Shown piece by piece: positions 1 to 12,303 of a stretch of DNA of 64,000 nucleotides; within the stretch, counting starts at the first letter, position 1; the number at the start of each line of letters is the position of its first letter. Below the pieces are notes generated by a model. It did not search any database. It saw only the letters and a list, made by a program, of their open reading frames with translations, and had not been told where the DNA came from. The stretch is from contig JADNRY010000135.1 in the NCBI GenBank assembly GCA_015501585.1, forward strand, positions 102,984 through 166,983, given 5' to 3'. The DNA comes from Rhodocollybia butyracea. Lineage: Eukaryota > Basidiomycota > Agaricomycetes > Agaricales > Omphalotaceae. The position numbers and the translations under genes are program-made.

Positions 1-1008
1 TCGAACATTGGAGCGTCTTCCTCCTTTTGCTTGACGCCAGTGCAGGGGACTGGAATTCTGATAGATGTCTCGATCCACCCATCCTTTGCAGGAAATGGAG
101 AGTCATCTGGCTCGAATTCATCCATATCTTTGAGAACGCTGTTAGTGCTAAACCTGTCCAGATGTTCCTTTCTGAACTCCGGAGGATTGATAACGTTGTG
201 TACAAGATCATCAAGATCAGCAATTGACTTTGCCTGGTTGCCACTATACCACCAGGACATGAGACGGAAGACTGTGATATTTTTGAAAGGAGCAATAAAG
301 TTTGTGCCTACAGAGCGCGTGGCGGACTGAATAGCTGAGCCAAGACTGCGGAGAGGATTAGCTGGAGGTAAGACAGGAAATCCGGCACCCTCGCAGATAT
401 CGACAATAGGAACCTCTTCATCGGGTATAGCAGCAGGACATTCGGGATAGATACGGTACATGCCATATTCGTCAGGTTTTGTTGAGACATAGGTAACTGG
501 AGGAGCCTGAGGTGCTGGAGAAGGAGAAGGAGAAGTGTTCATAACAGGAGAAGCAACAGGAATGATGGCCTCTTCCTGTTCCTCTTCACCGTTTTGCTCT
601 ACCTGAAAAGTTGTAGGCATAGCACGGGAAAGAGACGGAAGATTGTCTCTGAGAACAGCAGGTAAATAGCGTGTTCTACCAGTCCTCGAAGGCTTCAGAA
701 CTATTTTTTCAAGTACAGGTGGGTCAGGAGGAGCAAACTGAGGAACTGCATCGGCTACAATCTAAAGAAGCGGAAGTATCAGGTCTAGTCAGGTAGATAT
801 TGAAGACACAAACCTCATTCATATCTTCCCAGTCTTCTTCAGTAACATCCTTTCCAACCGTCCTAGCAACCTTCGATCCTTCAGCGCGTTTGGGTGCTAG
901 AACAGGCATCAACAATACACGACATTCTTTCTTCAGCCTCTTGTGTTTGGTTAACCCTCCAGCTGACTTGCAGTCTGTCTTGCAGCTGGTGCATTTGAAG
1001 TTGGCCAT
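1..1008 (-). CDS. Plavaka-type DNA transposase, N-terminal part (runs off the window)
   Basis: I place the start at 1008. From there exon 1 (1008-814) encodes a short Cys/His region of the form CTSC, K-rich linker, H, C, like the zinc-finger-like N terminus usual in Plavaka transposases. An intron (813-762, GT...AG) leads to exon 2, which stays open to the window edge, giving about 318 residues. Exon 2 has an acidic, Pro/Ser-rich segment, then YGMYRIYP, then VFRLMSWWYSG, then LDDLVHNVI, and finally a DGWIE...SIPVP...EDAPMF stretch. That order of motifs is what I know from Plavaka (CACTA-like) transposases of agaricomycetes. The catalytic core would lie beyond base 1. A further upstream ATG at 1044 would add a hydrophobic MRIVFLLLFFFV leader, which I take as untranslated. 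No stop interrupts the visible part, so the copy may be young. The family name comes from pattern memory. Confidence 0.72.
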
Positions 1009-3355
1009 AACGAAGAAGAAAAGTAAAAGGAATACTATTCGCATATCCTAGAGGAAGGAAGGTAGAGAATGCGTTGCGCACTTAGACTCAGAAGCTTGAG
1101 TCACATGTGTCAAGTTAACGAACGTCTCATTCAGAAGGCTGTAGATGAAGTACAATATAGCCATATCGGTCTCACCCGCTTCATCGAACGCAAATATCGT
1201 TCCTATCGTTCCAACCCGATGTCCCAAGACATTGGGAAAGTCAATTTAATGAACGTCTCATTCTAACTACGAGGTAGTTTGAAACGATGAAAGAGACGAA
1301 GAGTAGGTAGTAAAGAATTAGGGAAGCGAGATGTGCGACAGATAAGCAATGGATCTCGTCGATGGACAGTTCCGACGCAATCTGCCGCCGGAACGATAAC
1401 AAAGTCGTCAAAATGGATGATGATAGCAATAGATGACCGGAGACACCAGATGGGGCATCGGATTCGAGGCTTTCCTCCTCCGCATTCCTCTTTCTATAGC
1501 ATCGGTATCGTGTACCGTGTGCTAGGTACCGCGCTAGGACCGACATCCGGGTAAAATGGATTATTCCAACTTCACCTTCAGAATCATACACCATCCCGCC
1601 ACACTCCCCTAGTCTAAGACATTGCAGCAACAATTGCCAATCACTGCCACTTCCGTTGGTATGACCAGCGGAAGGAGCGCAGTCGGCGCTGTAACAGTGT
1701 TCTGGGGGTAATCACGATGTCCCCCTACACATATACACATACCGCCAGGCAAGGAGAATGGCACCATCAACGCCAGCGGTGCAAGTCTGGACGAGGAAGA
1801 AAAAAAGGCGGTGAAAATCAATGCCGAGAAAGCCCAAGTTAGGAACGGAGAGAAAGATGTATCAGTGTAAGCCCCTCTTTGGTTCTTCGAGCTTGGGAAA
1901 AGAACATCAGCCCATTCCAGATTTCGCATCGAGTGCATTACAGGGGTTGATCAAGGATCTCAACGACGAAGATTGAGTGAGCGAGCGGAAACCCCGACCG
2001 ACCAGAGTCGTATTTGGTGAGTAGTGTGTAAGACCGAAATGGACAAACAGCCGGCGTGTAGAACGATAGAGAGTAGAAGGGAGAAGCTCAAACGAACGCG
2101 CTGATGTGGTCGACGGCCTGGCGACGAATGGAAAGAACAAAGAATTTTGTGCGTGCGTGCGTATTCCAATGGTTCGAGATTTGAAGGATGGACAAAATTG
2201 TGGAGGTACTGGAATGAGCAATGATGAGGGACGTGCATCGCGAAGTTAGTCTTCGGTAGTGCAGCAGCGAGATTCTTCGGAAGGAGAGTGCGGTATCCTG
2301 GACGGCGAGTTGCCAGGGATCCTATTATCACAACTGAGTATCAGTTATGACCAAGCGTGAAAATTCAACAAACATACCTCCAATGCTCGACCTTGTTCCG
2401 TCTGCCGACGGCGTGTGTAGCGAGTGCACAGAGGGTGCCGATGAAGCGGAAAACCAGACCCGTAACCGTTTCTCGTAAGTCAGCGCCTACCCCCGAAATA
2501 ACCGGAGCTGTTGCTCCTCGCCAGCGTCCTCTACGCCTCCCTAGGCACCTCGGCGGATCGATTATGGGAAATCGAGCCGTCCTCAGGCATATTCATCTTC
2601 TCTGGCTTACCACAGATCTCTATCCCGCTGATGCAACGTGTGACTTGGGCAGCGAGTGCATGTCGTTTTATATGTGGCGTTAAGAGCGTGAATGCGGTGT
2701 TGGATTTTTGGATTGAGGCGGGGAAGGTATCGGTAAGGGCAAGGGCGGAGGCGCTGGAGAGGGCGATGAAGGTGGGAGGTTAGAGAGGGTGCTCCGCATG
2801 AGTTTTCCTCTGTGATAGATGTTTGTCTCTTGTTCCATACGGCTGTGCTGTCCAGAACAAGGTCAGAAAACGGCCAGCTGAACAAAAAAATGTAGCAAAA
2901 AAACAACATAAAAAATTCAAAAAACCTCACACCCAGGATTGAGCGCAGAGGTAGAAAGGTTAAAAATGGCTGAAAAAGACAAAGACTAACCTGAGTTCAT
3001 GCTGACTTTGTATCATATCTCCTGCTCTGGTAGACGGCCGGACAACGAGGATTAGTGGGACGGTACAGTTGTCGTTGTGCTGCACAAGAGATTAGACGGC
3101 GGTCTAGGAGGATAAAATCAAAATAAACTTACTTCACGAAGAGGCCCGGGTCCATGTCAAATGGAACGAAAGTGGACAGTGGTAGTTATGGTGATCGAGT
3201 TGAAGTTAGCGCCGGAAAGTACAAAACTTCAACTAGGCGCCTGACGCGTGTCGTCATTTGATCATATGATTAGATTTGACACGCACTTCGTATCTTCGTT
3301 GCTTACCACCACATTCTTTTTTCCTCACTATTATTTTCCTTTAACGCTAATTGCT
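1009..3355. other. No convincing gene; unresolved intergenic sequence
   Basis: Open frames on both strands are short and overlap, and none shows a family I know. Possible exon-like pieces with good splice signals lie on the minus strand around 3150-2600, but I could not chain them in one frame. A 13-base string GAACGTCTCATTC occurs twice in direct orientation, near 1122 and 1251, about 130 bp apart. It may mark the edge of the Plavaka element or a small duplication. Confidence 0.4.
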
Positions 3356-5937
3356 ATGATTAAGAAGATTGCTCTCGATAACGCTAAAACCGCTTCCACT
3401 ATCACTAATAAACAAACCTCTGCCAGCAAACCGGGTTCTTCAGCAAACAAACCAAGTTCTACAGCTAAGAAACGCAAAAATCGCGTGGATTCAGATGCCG
3501 AAGACGAGGTTGAAAACAACAAAGTAGAAGAAGACCCGGAGAGCGACAGCTCTCAACCTGCCAAGCGCCAAAAGGGTAGAAAGGGTGATATTACTGAGCA
3601 GCTAGAGAAGAGGAAGCGAAGGAAAAAGTACGCATATCTTTTCTCATAAAATAATTAATCTTACTGCTTTCTAGATCGGCAAAATCTGGGCTAGAAGCAT
3701 TTCGAAACAGCGCTCGATGGATCACAACTAGCTGGGCACCAAGTATCCCTTGGCACTGTGTCTTCCAAGTTGGTCTAGAGGCTGACGATATCATCATAAA
3801 AGGCTGTATGGGGGATCTCGAGCTTGAAAAAAAGAACAGTGCGTGACTTCCCAGATTATCAGGGTATATGCTCACAATTTTTTCAGAACCGATCTTTTGG
3901 AAGTATATGAAATACTCAAACACAGTGTTCCGTCCTTCGAAACCGAGATTTCATCCATTCTTCAAGCGGATGCTCTGGACGAGCTCATTAGCCAGGTATT
4001 TCTCAAGTCGTCTTATTTTTAGGTACCAATCCTATTTTTCATTAGATGTCCACTTCCGGAAGTGACGCCGTTTCTCAAGATATTCGAAAACTTAAGAACG
4101 CTCTTCTTGATATGATAGAGTCTCACCGTGGCGCATTCAATCCTCCCATAAACCGAAATGAAAAGAAAACCAAGTCGCGCGGATGGAATCATCTTGGAGT
4201 AGCCCGACTGCTTTGTACGCCGAGCAAATTTGCGGAGTTCGACAATGACCCCGAAGAGTGAGTTTTTCCTTATCTTCTATTACGTCCACTTACTTGTTAT
4301 CCAGGTTCTGTCAACGCGTCATTGACAACGAGCTTGAAAGTCCAATCACTGCGTCCCATTTTCCTGGATTATTCTATGTTGACCTTGGTGAAGCTGCTTC
4401 CAAGGGACCCGAATATGTATTCGAAGGACTCTTGAACAGCTTTGAGTTATACCAGGTAAGCGCTATCTTACCACATTCCGAGCATCTCTAACTCTACCGA
4501 GGCCTGGGTTTTGATCTATCTTGCCCCCGAGAATGCCTCTCGTTTCGCTATCCACCATGTCAAAGTTGCTGAAGGCAAAGCAGAAGGAGCTCGGTTCAAA
4601 TACTTGAAGGCTGGAAAAGCATGGCAGCACGGTCTTATGACGACGGTCACCTTTCGATCCATCGCCTACGTGACATTCCTTGCAAGTACATATACCTTCT
4701 TTACCTTGCTCAGACTTATGTATTCTTTTAACAGATTCGACACACGCTCTCAAACAGTGATGATATCCGTATCGATGAAGGAAGTGTTGATAAGAACGAC
4801 GCTTTTGAGGCTGTCGTCGCACTTTTTAATGACCCGAATCTCATGTATCCAAAGTGGATCGAGGAAACTTTAGACACATGGCGATCGTAAGTACCCTTTT
4901 CTTTGTTGGTTTTGTGTTTTGATACTTGAGCTAGAAACATGGATTGGATGCTTCCCAAAGCGAAGAAGGCACCGTTGGTCAATGGAGAAGATGCCGACTC
5001 AAGCTTGACCCAAATTTCCTCCGTTGTCCAGAGGCTCATTGCCCGTGATAAGGCCGCTGGCAACGCTAAAGGTAAACTCAAAGACATCGTTGCCCCTTCA
5101 GACGAAACGGATCATACGGAAGCTAATGCCATCGAAACCGCTGAACCCGTTGAAGAGGCCACCGAAATGGTAAATGGGGATCAATCAAGACTGGCGAGTT
5201 CTTCAGTCATGCTTTCTTGCTTTTCACTGACAATAAAATAAGCTTACACCCCCTCGGACATCTCCAGTACCTGAGGACGTCTATGAATCTGAGTTGAGTG
5301 ACCTGGACGATGATTCCACGGTTCGGAAATTCTTTTCTTCTTAACGTCCTATTGACTGGCTTGGCTAGATTCAGCCGAAGGCTTCATCTTCAAAGATTTC
5401 AACGGTGTGTATTCATTTACCTCTCTGTTACTTATGCTGATATAGACACGCTAGTCACCTTCACCAGAGCTTAAATCTGCGGCTCCCGCTTCGAAAGCAA
5501 AGGTACGCCTCCTTGGTTTGTCTTTATACTTTTCCTCGGTTGACGTTCTGTCTCTAGATAACACTGAAAATGGCAAGTTTTTTTTTGACTAGCATTGTGC
5601 CGTCTACTGAACGAAGTCACATTGTTAGCCAAAACCCATATCTGTCACTGTACCAGAAACCGCTAAACCCTCGAAGGTATGTTTACTGTAAATCTTGCAG
5701 GACTTTGTAATGATAAATTTTTTACAGAAACCGTCGACTGCTAAACCATCATCAAAGGTAAGTTTATTGTAGCTTTTGTGTAAGTGTGTAATGACAATCT
5801 TTCATTTCAGAAAACTTCAACTGCTAAACCACCAAAGGTATGTTTCTCGTCATTCTTGTAAAACTTCATGATGACAACGACGATCCCTGTAGAAAAACCT
5901 AACGACCGCTAAGACCTCTAAGACTGCTGCCAAATAG
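3356..5937 (+). CDS. DUF6698 family protein, 16 exons
   Basis: My model starts at 3356 (MIKKIALD) with exons 3356-3627, 3675-3842, 3887-3995, 4046-4257, 4305-4455, 4502-4681, 4735-4886, 4935-5169, 5243-5320, 5369-5404, 5455-5502, 5558-5572, 5629-5676, 5728-5757, 5811-5837 and 5893-5937. Phases match throughout. The N terminus is Ser/Lys/acid-rich and disordered, with KKRKNR and RKRRKK basic clusters that could be nuclear signals. The middle carries the DUF6698 pattern: RGWNHLGVARLLC, then ITASHFPGLFY, then KAWQHGLMTTVTFRSIAYV, then WIEETLDTW. Function is unknown; the family is abundant in agaricomycetes. Introns after exons 6 and 12 use GC-AG borders (GCAAGT). The C-terminal tail is Lys/Ser/Thr/Pro-rich and encoded by duplicated mini-exons. 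An upstream ATG at 3248 is in frame but lies in probable leader. Confidence 0.8.
5629..5937 (+). repeat. Tandem exon-intron duplications in the DUF6698 gene
   Basis: Four consecutive mini-exons (48, 30, 27 and 45 nt) encode Lys/Thr/Ser/Pro-rich peptides such as KPSTAKPSSK and KTSTAKPPK. The introns between them resemble each other: each opens GTATGTTT or GTAAGTTT, has a TCTTGTAA or TTTTGTGTAA block and an AATGA or GATGA block, and ends near 50-55 nt. The repeat unit is therefore about 80 bp of intron plus exon. All mini-exons are phase 0, so each duplication extends the tail without breaking frame. Confidence 0.65.
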
Positions 5938-6107
5938 GCATTTTCTGCATGCTTTGCCACAACTACTCTCTTTTGCCTTCCAATTGTGCTTGCTGCTTTC
6001 GCTCATGACCTGTACTTCATATTGCATTGCACTTGTATTTTTCGCTGCACGTTAAACTTTTTTATAATATTTAGACTACGACACGATCCGTGATTACATA
6101 CGAGCAT

Positions 6108-6405
6108 TCCTGTAAACGAATGAAGATCCTTTGATATCTGTTTAAATACGCGTGAAGCCTGAACTGCCTGTGACTGTGAAGCGATCTGGGTTGTCCTCTG
6201 AATACAACACAACCTGTACTCCCTGTAAATGTACTTCAATCTGTAATCTCTGTATTGTTGAAACAACCTGCAACTGTATGTAAATATACAGCAGCATGTA
6301 AAGCCTGTATATGCAGTTCTGTATGTGCATTCTGTACAAATGTTACAGCATGGACAGTCTGTACAGAACCTACAATATGTGAACTCTGTACAGAGGCCTC
6401 AGGAT
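6108..6405. repeat. Degenerate CTGTA-rich tandem repeat
   Basis: The motif CTGTA recurs every 15-25 bases for about 300 bp downstream of the DUF6698 gene, with surrounding bases poorly conserved. It reads as a very old tandem array. No coding signal. Confidence 0.4.
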
Positions 6406-6551
6406 GCACGTACTAAGCAGTATGACTTAAGATGGTCAGCCTAGAAATGATTGGGATTTCATCTACAGGGCGTTGCATGTTCGTTGATATGTTACGGCCT
6501 GGGGCCCATTTACATGGCTGGTCAGGACTTTCAGCTTTTGCTGATGTTCTT

Positions 6552-6688
6552 GCGTTGGATACCCACCCGCGCGGCGCCGAGCCCCTGCCAAACCCTTGTC
6601 CATACTCATTGGTCATAACACTTTGGATTAGATACACCAAGTTGGCTATTTATTATGATTTATTGGACGATTCAGGCAACTAGCTTAT
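6552..6688 (+). repeat. Dispersed repeat R1, copy 1
   Basis: This copy begins GCGTTGGATACCCACCCGCG and ends ACTAGCTTAT. Closely matching copies lie at 22291-22410 and 22618-22756. It is the most diverged of the three (for example CTTGTCC against CTTATCC), so it is probably the oldest or from another subfamily. I see no coding capacity; it may be the end of a non-autonomous element. Confidence 0.6.
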
Positions 6689-6798
6689 ACGTTCTAAAAA
6701 AGAATAGTAGCGGGCAAGAGACAGAAGTTGTAGCTGCTTGCCCTGAAAAACAGGTACTATGATTATGTGATCGTGTGGCGGCCAATAGCATCGTGGTC

Positions 6799-6946
6799 AT
6801 TCACCGGCACCATCAAAGAGGCGCCAACAAAGGCTCTCTCCTCATCTACATCTCTGCCAACGAGGCACTACAAGCATAGCAATGGCCATTCTACTCGCTT
6901 TGACGCATCAAATTCATTGCCATCATCGTCGAAGGTGCCGGTGAAT
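6799..6946. mobile_element. Possible small TIR element (13-bp perfect inverted ends)
   Basis: ATTCACCGGCACC at 6799-6811 is perfectly inverted at 6934-6946, enclosing 148 bp. I could not see a clear target duplication, so this may be a small MITE or just an inverted repeat. Confidence 0.35.
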
Positions 6947-6949
6947 ATT

Positions 6950-9660
6950 GTGAATCCCTATGACGTATGGCAAAATCGGTCCTGCCACTGTCGCTGCTTC
7001 AGCTTCTGTATAAAACTTCGGTGGTATGGACAACATCATCTCCTTGAACTCACTTTTAACGGTGTTTACAAAAATAATGCTATCGGTGGAGACCAACATG
7101 ACCGTGAGCTGTTGATTCCAACGGGGAAAGACATTCGGCGAAGAGTTTGGTTAAGGTTAGAAATAGCAGCATAACTTATAAGCATCACTCGAGTACTCTG
7201 TCCGACTCGGGTTTGCCTAATCGCCGTACTCTCTTCCTCAGTCGTCCTCATTCCTTGTTTCCTCCATCCCTTTCGTTTTTATTTTGAGAAATTCTTTTTT
7301 ATCCTCCGTCTTCGATCTTGTCCTTCCTTAGATGCGGAACGACACAGACCACACTTTTCCGACAACCTCAAACCTCGTATGCCTGCTACACCATTACACC
7401 ATCATCTCAGAAACCACAGTTGTGCGTCCAACGCATCCTAGCGTCACAGTAAACTCACCTCTCAATCTTCCTTTACCGGGAACGGACACTGTCTGGGGTG
7501 CTTGCCTGGCTTCGTAGTTGACTTTATCCGCGAAGGATTAAATGTCTGCTGCCTTGCTTCGACGTACCAATCCAAATACCATGTTACTGCTCTGGCTCGT
7601 GACCTGAAAAAAAACTTCTGCACGAGGATGCAAGCAAGCGCAGTAAGAAGCGTATACTGCAAGTTCAAAGCGAGGTTTTCGGAACATTCACTATCCTGTT
7701 CAAATTACAATTACTATGATTCTTCAAATAACTACTCCCCGCCTACTCTGTGTGGTTCATCATTTCTTCTTGATTTGTGGTTTATCATTTCTTCTTGATT
7801 TTCCCTTCCCTGTTCCGCAATTTGTATGCTTGCCCTTCATTGATTCATTCGTTACATCACCGTCCTTTCTCGACTCGCCGCCTCTATGGCGGCTTGAATC
7901 CCCAGTCATCACTCGATGGTCTTGCTTGAATCACACAAGCTTCTTTTTCAAATGTGGGCTTCCTGACCCCCAACAGCCCCAAATTCCACGCTCTTGTTCC
8001 TAGTCGCTTGAACAACACTGCCAGGTCGCTTCTTGACCCCATTAAGTGCGCCTTGTTCATCACCCCTTTGGGCCCTACCTGTCTGCAGGACTTGTATCAA
8101 ATCCCAACCAGTAAAGCTACTCGAACGTTCAACAAGCTCGGCGTAACCAGGTTCTTTGAATGGCCTCAGGCCCGGGTGAGATAGCTTACTATACGCAGAA
8201 GATGTTTCTGATTCCTAGATTGAGGAACACAGGTAGGAATACTTTTTTTGGATCAATTAGCCACTTATGTTCCATCGACTACCACTTGGCCCGGACCTTG
8301 CAAACTTTAGATGGCGGTTCAGACTCGCACAGCCCGGAACAACTTCCTACTAATGAAGCAGTGAGTTCTCAATTCCATTATCATAGTCGATCTGATTCAA
8401 GTATAAATGCTGGAGCTTGGACACACAGGTTTGTTGTATACTTATGCTTTGCAGAATCTTCAGCCAATTCTTCTCGAAGTATGCCATTGGTCTGGCGAGC
8501 GTCGGCGGGTAGGTGAAAGCAACGACGGTGGCCCGGATAGTTTCCTCAATTTCATGGATATTAATTCCATATTGTGGAATCGACCAGGAATCAGGATACG
8601 AAGTTATAGTAGAACTAAACAAGAAGATTTTATTACACTTGCCACTTACAGGTCCAACCCAGTAAACGTCTTGGGCGTCTGGGCCACCTGATAATACTGA
8701 TCTAAGGTAGGATTACTGTGAGATTTTAAATCTCCGACGAAGACAAAGTCGCTGGAAGTACGGTGTTGGTACCTCAAACAGCTATTGAGGAATCAAATTG
8801 CTATTCTTAGATTGCAGCTAGTTTTTCGTACCTAACTGAGTCCTGACCAGTTTTTGCACCGGGAGCATGAGGAGGCCCGACGCAACTGGTCAGCCGCAGA
8901 AAGACCCGCAACAACAAACACACCGAGTTTCAATACACTCAGGCACTTGTAAGTCATCAGGCTGTTCAGATTGATAACAGATTGATAAGGACCGTCCAGC
9001 CCCCCCTTCTTCCCCTTGGACGAGTGTGCTGGTAGGAAACGTGGAAGCCATGGGAATTATGTGTGGTCTGTGTAGTTTTGCCTACTGCCCCTACACTGCC
9101 ACCCCTACAGTTTCCATCCTACGTCGGTGATGGCGAGTGATTCAAAGGTATTTGATCTGCTGGCACGAGGACGCTTGCAGGGCGATCATTGCCGTTGAAG
9201 GTCTGATCACTCCTTTGAACTCTCTCTAGCCAAATTGTCTCAATTTTTATTGCATTTCTTTGTCTTACTTGCCTTGTACATTTCGGCGCCAAAGCCTATC
9301 TCCCCTCCCATAAATTCAGTGCAATTCAGTGGAGATGGGAGAAAGGGGAAAGAATTAACTAGTACCTACCTGTATTGGGACCGCTCTTAATGGTCGGCTT
9401 GATCTTATGCATATTCCTTACCGCTAATCAATACCACCTAGGTGCCTATCTACGACATATTTTGCTACAGTTATCTGATGCTGTTCATCAAGATTGAAAC
9501 ATTTCTGCGCAGTTTTTTTTAAAAAAGAATGATGATCTTCAATGATCAGTTTATCTTGAACTTTAACAGCAGAGGCTTGTCAATAAGTATAAAGGGTAGC
9601 CCGACCACCATCTGCGTTGAAACTGGACCAATTTAACTGCTGCTATATCCAAGACTTCAA
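6950..9660. other. Mostly unrecognised sequence with a decayed duplicate at 7332-7680
   Basis: The part around 7340-7680 is alignable by eye with 55670-56010. Shared strings include TTTTCCGACA, CCAACGCATCCT against CAACGCATCCT, and ATTAAATGTCTGC. Frames are broken here, whereas the 55.6-kb copy keeps an open frame. The rest (7700-9660) has scattered short open frames without recognisable domains. Confidence 0.4.
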
Positions 9661-10854
9661 ATGACGCCAGAGGAGCAAGACCAGATCTTTCACTTTGGAA
9701 CTGTCTGCTATAAAAATGTTATTTGCCTGATAGTGGTAGGTGTTACTTACGGTGGGTATACTATACTTCCTAGTGAATACGATGATTCAATAACATTCTA
9801 TGTAGGACCTGCAATGTTAGGAATAATAATTGCAGCGCGGCTGCTAAAGTAATTACTAATTTTCAATATCGCTGTGCCAGTTGTTGGCACGCATGATGGT
9901 GAAGTTTAACTATATTCACCTCTCTTAGCATCAAAAGCTGGCGTCAGCCAAAAGCAGTCCAGCTTCTATGCTGTATGGTCATTGTGCTTGCTGAAACATG
10001 GAACATATTCATTGGGGGTTTTATAACGCTCACGGAAATTGCATTCAGCAGCAGGGGAGGAATACAATACCCGAACCCCCCCTCTGATGATGCTACCATG
10101 GCCAATATTGGGGAATTTAGTTGGTGACTTCGTCATCTGCTGGAGAGCTTGGGTCTTGTTGCCTTATGATAAATTTTGGCGCTCTGCGCTGGTGATAATT
10201 ATGATTGGCAACATAGGTATGTGATGTAAATTCAGATGCGCTTCTAATTAATATTTAGGTTTGCAGGTATCAATATCACAGACGCTGTTTTTGACACTTT
10301 CGCACCGAATACTCTGCTCAGTGGTTCAGTCATTGTTCTGGACTGGGTGGCAACAGCCGTTACAATGGTAGTAAACATGACGGCCACAGCATTAATTGGC
10401 TGGAAAGCTTGGTAAAAACCTTCTGTATCTGCATGTCGTGTTCAGGATTATCAACTACTACTTGCTATCTAGGACTCATCACTGCATCATGAAAGAAGCA
10501 TCAATTTGGAGAAGAAGTCGCGTTCAAAAGACCCTACTTCTGTTTGTGGAGTCTGGAGCACTTCTACTGGCTATACAGTTGTTCACTTTGATTGGGCAAA
10601 TAGTATTCTCCGAGTCGCGAGAAATGTCCTCTACCAGTTTAACCACTGTGTCTATGGTTTCACAAGTAAGCATAGATATATGGACTGTATCTTCAGTGCG
10701 TCAACTATTCCGTCAATTGCTAAAGGCACAACTCAATCAAATTCTCTAGGCACTTTATCCTATTGCGATCATTATCTTGATCCACTCCGACAATTCACCC
10801 ATAGTAGAGACATTTCATCTCACTCATGAACTGCCAAGTGTTTATGATCCATAA
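9661..10854 (+). CDS. Multi-pass membrane protein, agaricomycete family of unknown function; one frame break
   Basis: Exons as I read them: 9661-9848, 9929-10216, 10267-10411, 10473-10665 and 10750-10854. The first exon may contain a further small intron near 9751-9805. The product has several hydrophobic helices. It carries motifs of an agaricomycete integral-membrane family: GDFVICWRAWVLL, then VVNMTATALIGWKAW, then a basic loop RRSRVQKTLLLFVESGALL, and a last helix YPIAIIILI. The role is unknown; the layout recalls a seven-helix protein, which is inference. Within exon 2 the frame must change by one base at the GGGG run near 10110 (GGG against GGGG). This is either a sequencing or assembly indel or a true pseudogene. 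Splice borders are otherwise good, which favours recent function. Confidence 0.6.
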
Positions 10855-12303
10855 AGACTGGAGATTCAGTCTTGGGGGAAATCTAGACTGGGATTAGCCA
10901 GGTGTATTGGGTAATTTTCGCACCCATCTGCAAAACCAGGTTTTGCAGATGCTGGTGGGTAACTTCAAAGGAACAGCTAAAACAAAAGATTGTTTTGAGT
11001 AATCATGTGGGACTACTTATCTGAAGTCTGGACTGTGTTAAATGATTTGTTCATAAAACTGGGCCCCCGGGGTTGCTTGCTCAGCTGGTGGCCAGTCAAG
11101 GGGCAAGCAAGGGCCAGTAAAATCTTTTTTTACACCTTGATTTTTGGGGTTGTTGGGTAAGCTACTACTGGGTGTGTCGCACTTTGGGTAGGCCCCCAAA
11201 GCATGAGTGTCCTTGTTGGAAAAATACATTATCAGGTTGTTTTGTGCATTTCATCAGGAAAACTGCCCACACGAAATATTTCATAATTCTCAAAAAGTTT
11301 TCAAATTGTTTTCAAAATACTCAAAAGCTAACTAAGTTTACACAAATATGAAGAAATACCTAAATTTTGATAACTTTGATAGTTCATGTAATTGTGAAGC
11401 GGGTTAAATACATTGCGAAAGCTTTTGACTCAGATTTTGACAACTTCCAGGCAAATGTTCTCAAATTCTTACAATGTCAAATCTGATGGGGATATGGCTG
11501 AGAGCGAATCTGGACTGAACCAGAATCCTGAGTCATGTCCAACCCCAAATTCATGCCACTACAAGTACTAGGTAGCGAGCACTTGAGTGAACGAGTCCAA
11601 GCCACAGCTTGACGAAAAGTTGTATACATCACAGGCATAGAAGAGATACATGAAGGCTAAATATTGGAATAAGCAACGAAAAAAGATGCATGAGTCAAAG
11701 AGTACCTAGCATTTTATAAATCCATCGGGAAGAGAAAGGAAGGGGCAGTAGAAGGAGGTAAAGATAACTGGCAATGTGCCGACATTGTGCTGACGTGTCA
11801 CTCGGCCCTTGGGCCCGAGAAAATAGAAAATCCACAAGGTCAAGCCCCTGCCCTTAAGAGAACCAGATCTCGTGATGGACATGTTTAAATTTTGCCAGGC
11901 GCCTGTTTGCGCTTGTTTCGTTCTCCCACCTATCTTCTTCTCCAGTCTCACTTTCGTCATACGTTGTGAAGAACATCAAAATAATTAGTGACAATGTTGT
12001 TGGACTTTGGTAACAGGTATGTTCTTACAGTTGATTAGTTTAATTCTTCCTTTGACACGCTTTTATAAGGGCCTCAAAGTAATCAATGACGATGTTCTTG
12101 CACGCTGGTATTGGACCACCTGGTATGTGATATGTACTTATCTATACAGTATTCTTCCTGTTCTAATCAATGCCAGAGCAGCATGTATTGACTGCTGTCT
12201 TTGCCCATCCTGACAGCACTATTTTCGCATCCACCGCCGACACTGCCGCTTTCAGTTAACTACTCGCTACGTCTACTCTATCTACATCTACTGTATAATT
12301 ACA
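10855..12303. other. No gene recognised; contains a near-perfect palindrome at 10925-10951
   Basis: CATCTGCAAAACC is followed after one base by its exact inverse, with CACC/GGTG flanks continuing the symmetry. It could be the junction of two element ends. The remainder has only short open frames and AT-rich tracts. Confidence 0.45.

Noticed and set aside
1009..1044. Hydrophobic leader MRIVFLLLFFFV as a signal peptide on the Plavaka protein
   Set aside because: The Cys/His motif that normally starts these transposases follows an internal ATG at 1008; a secreted transposase makes no sense.
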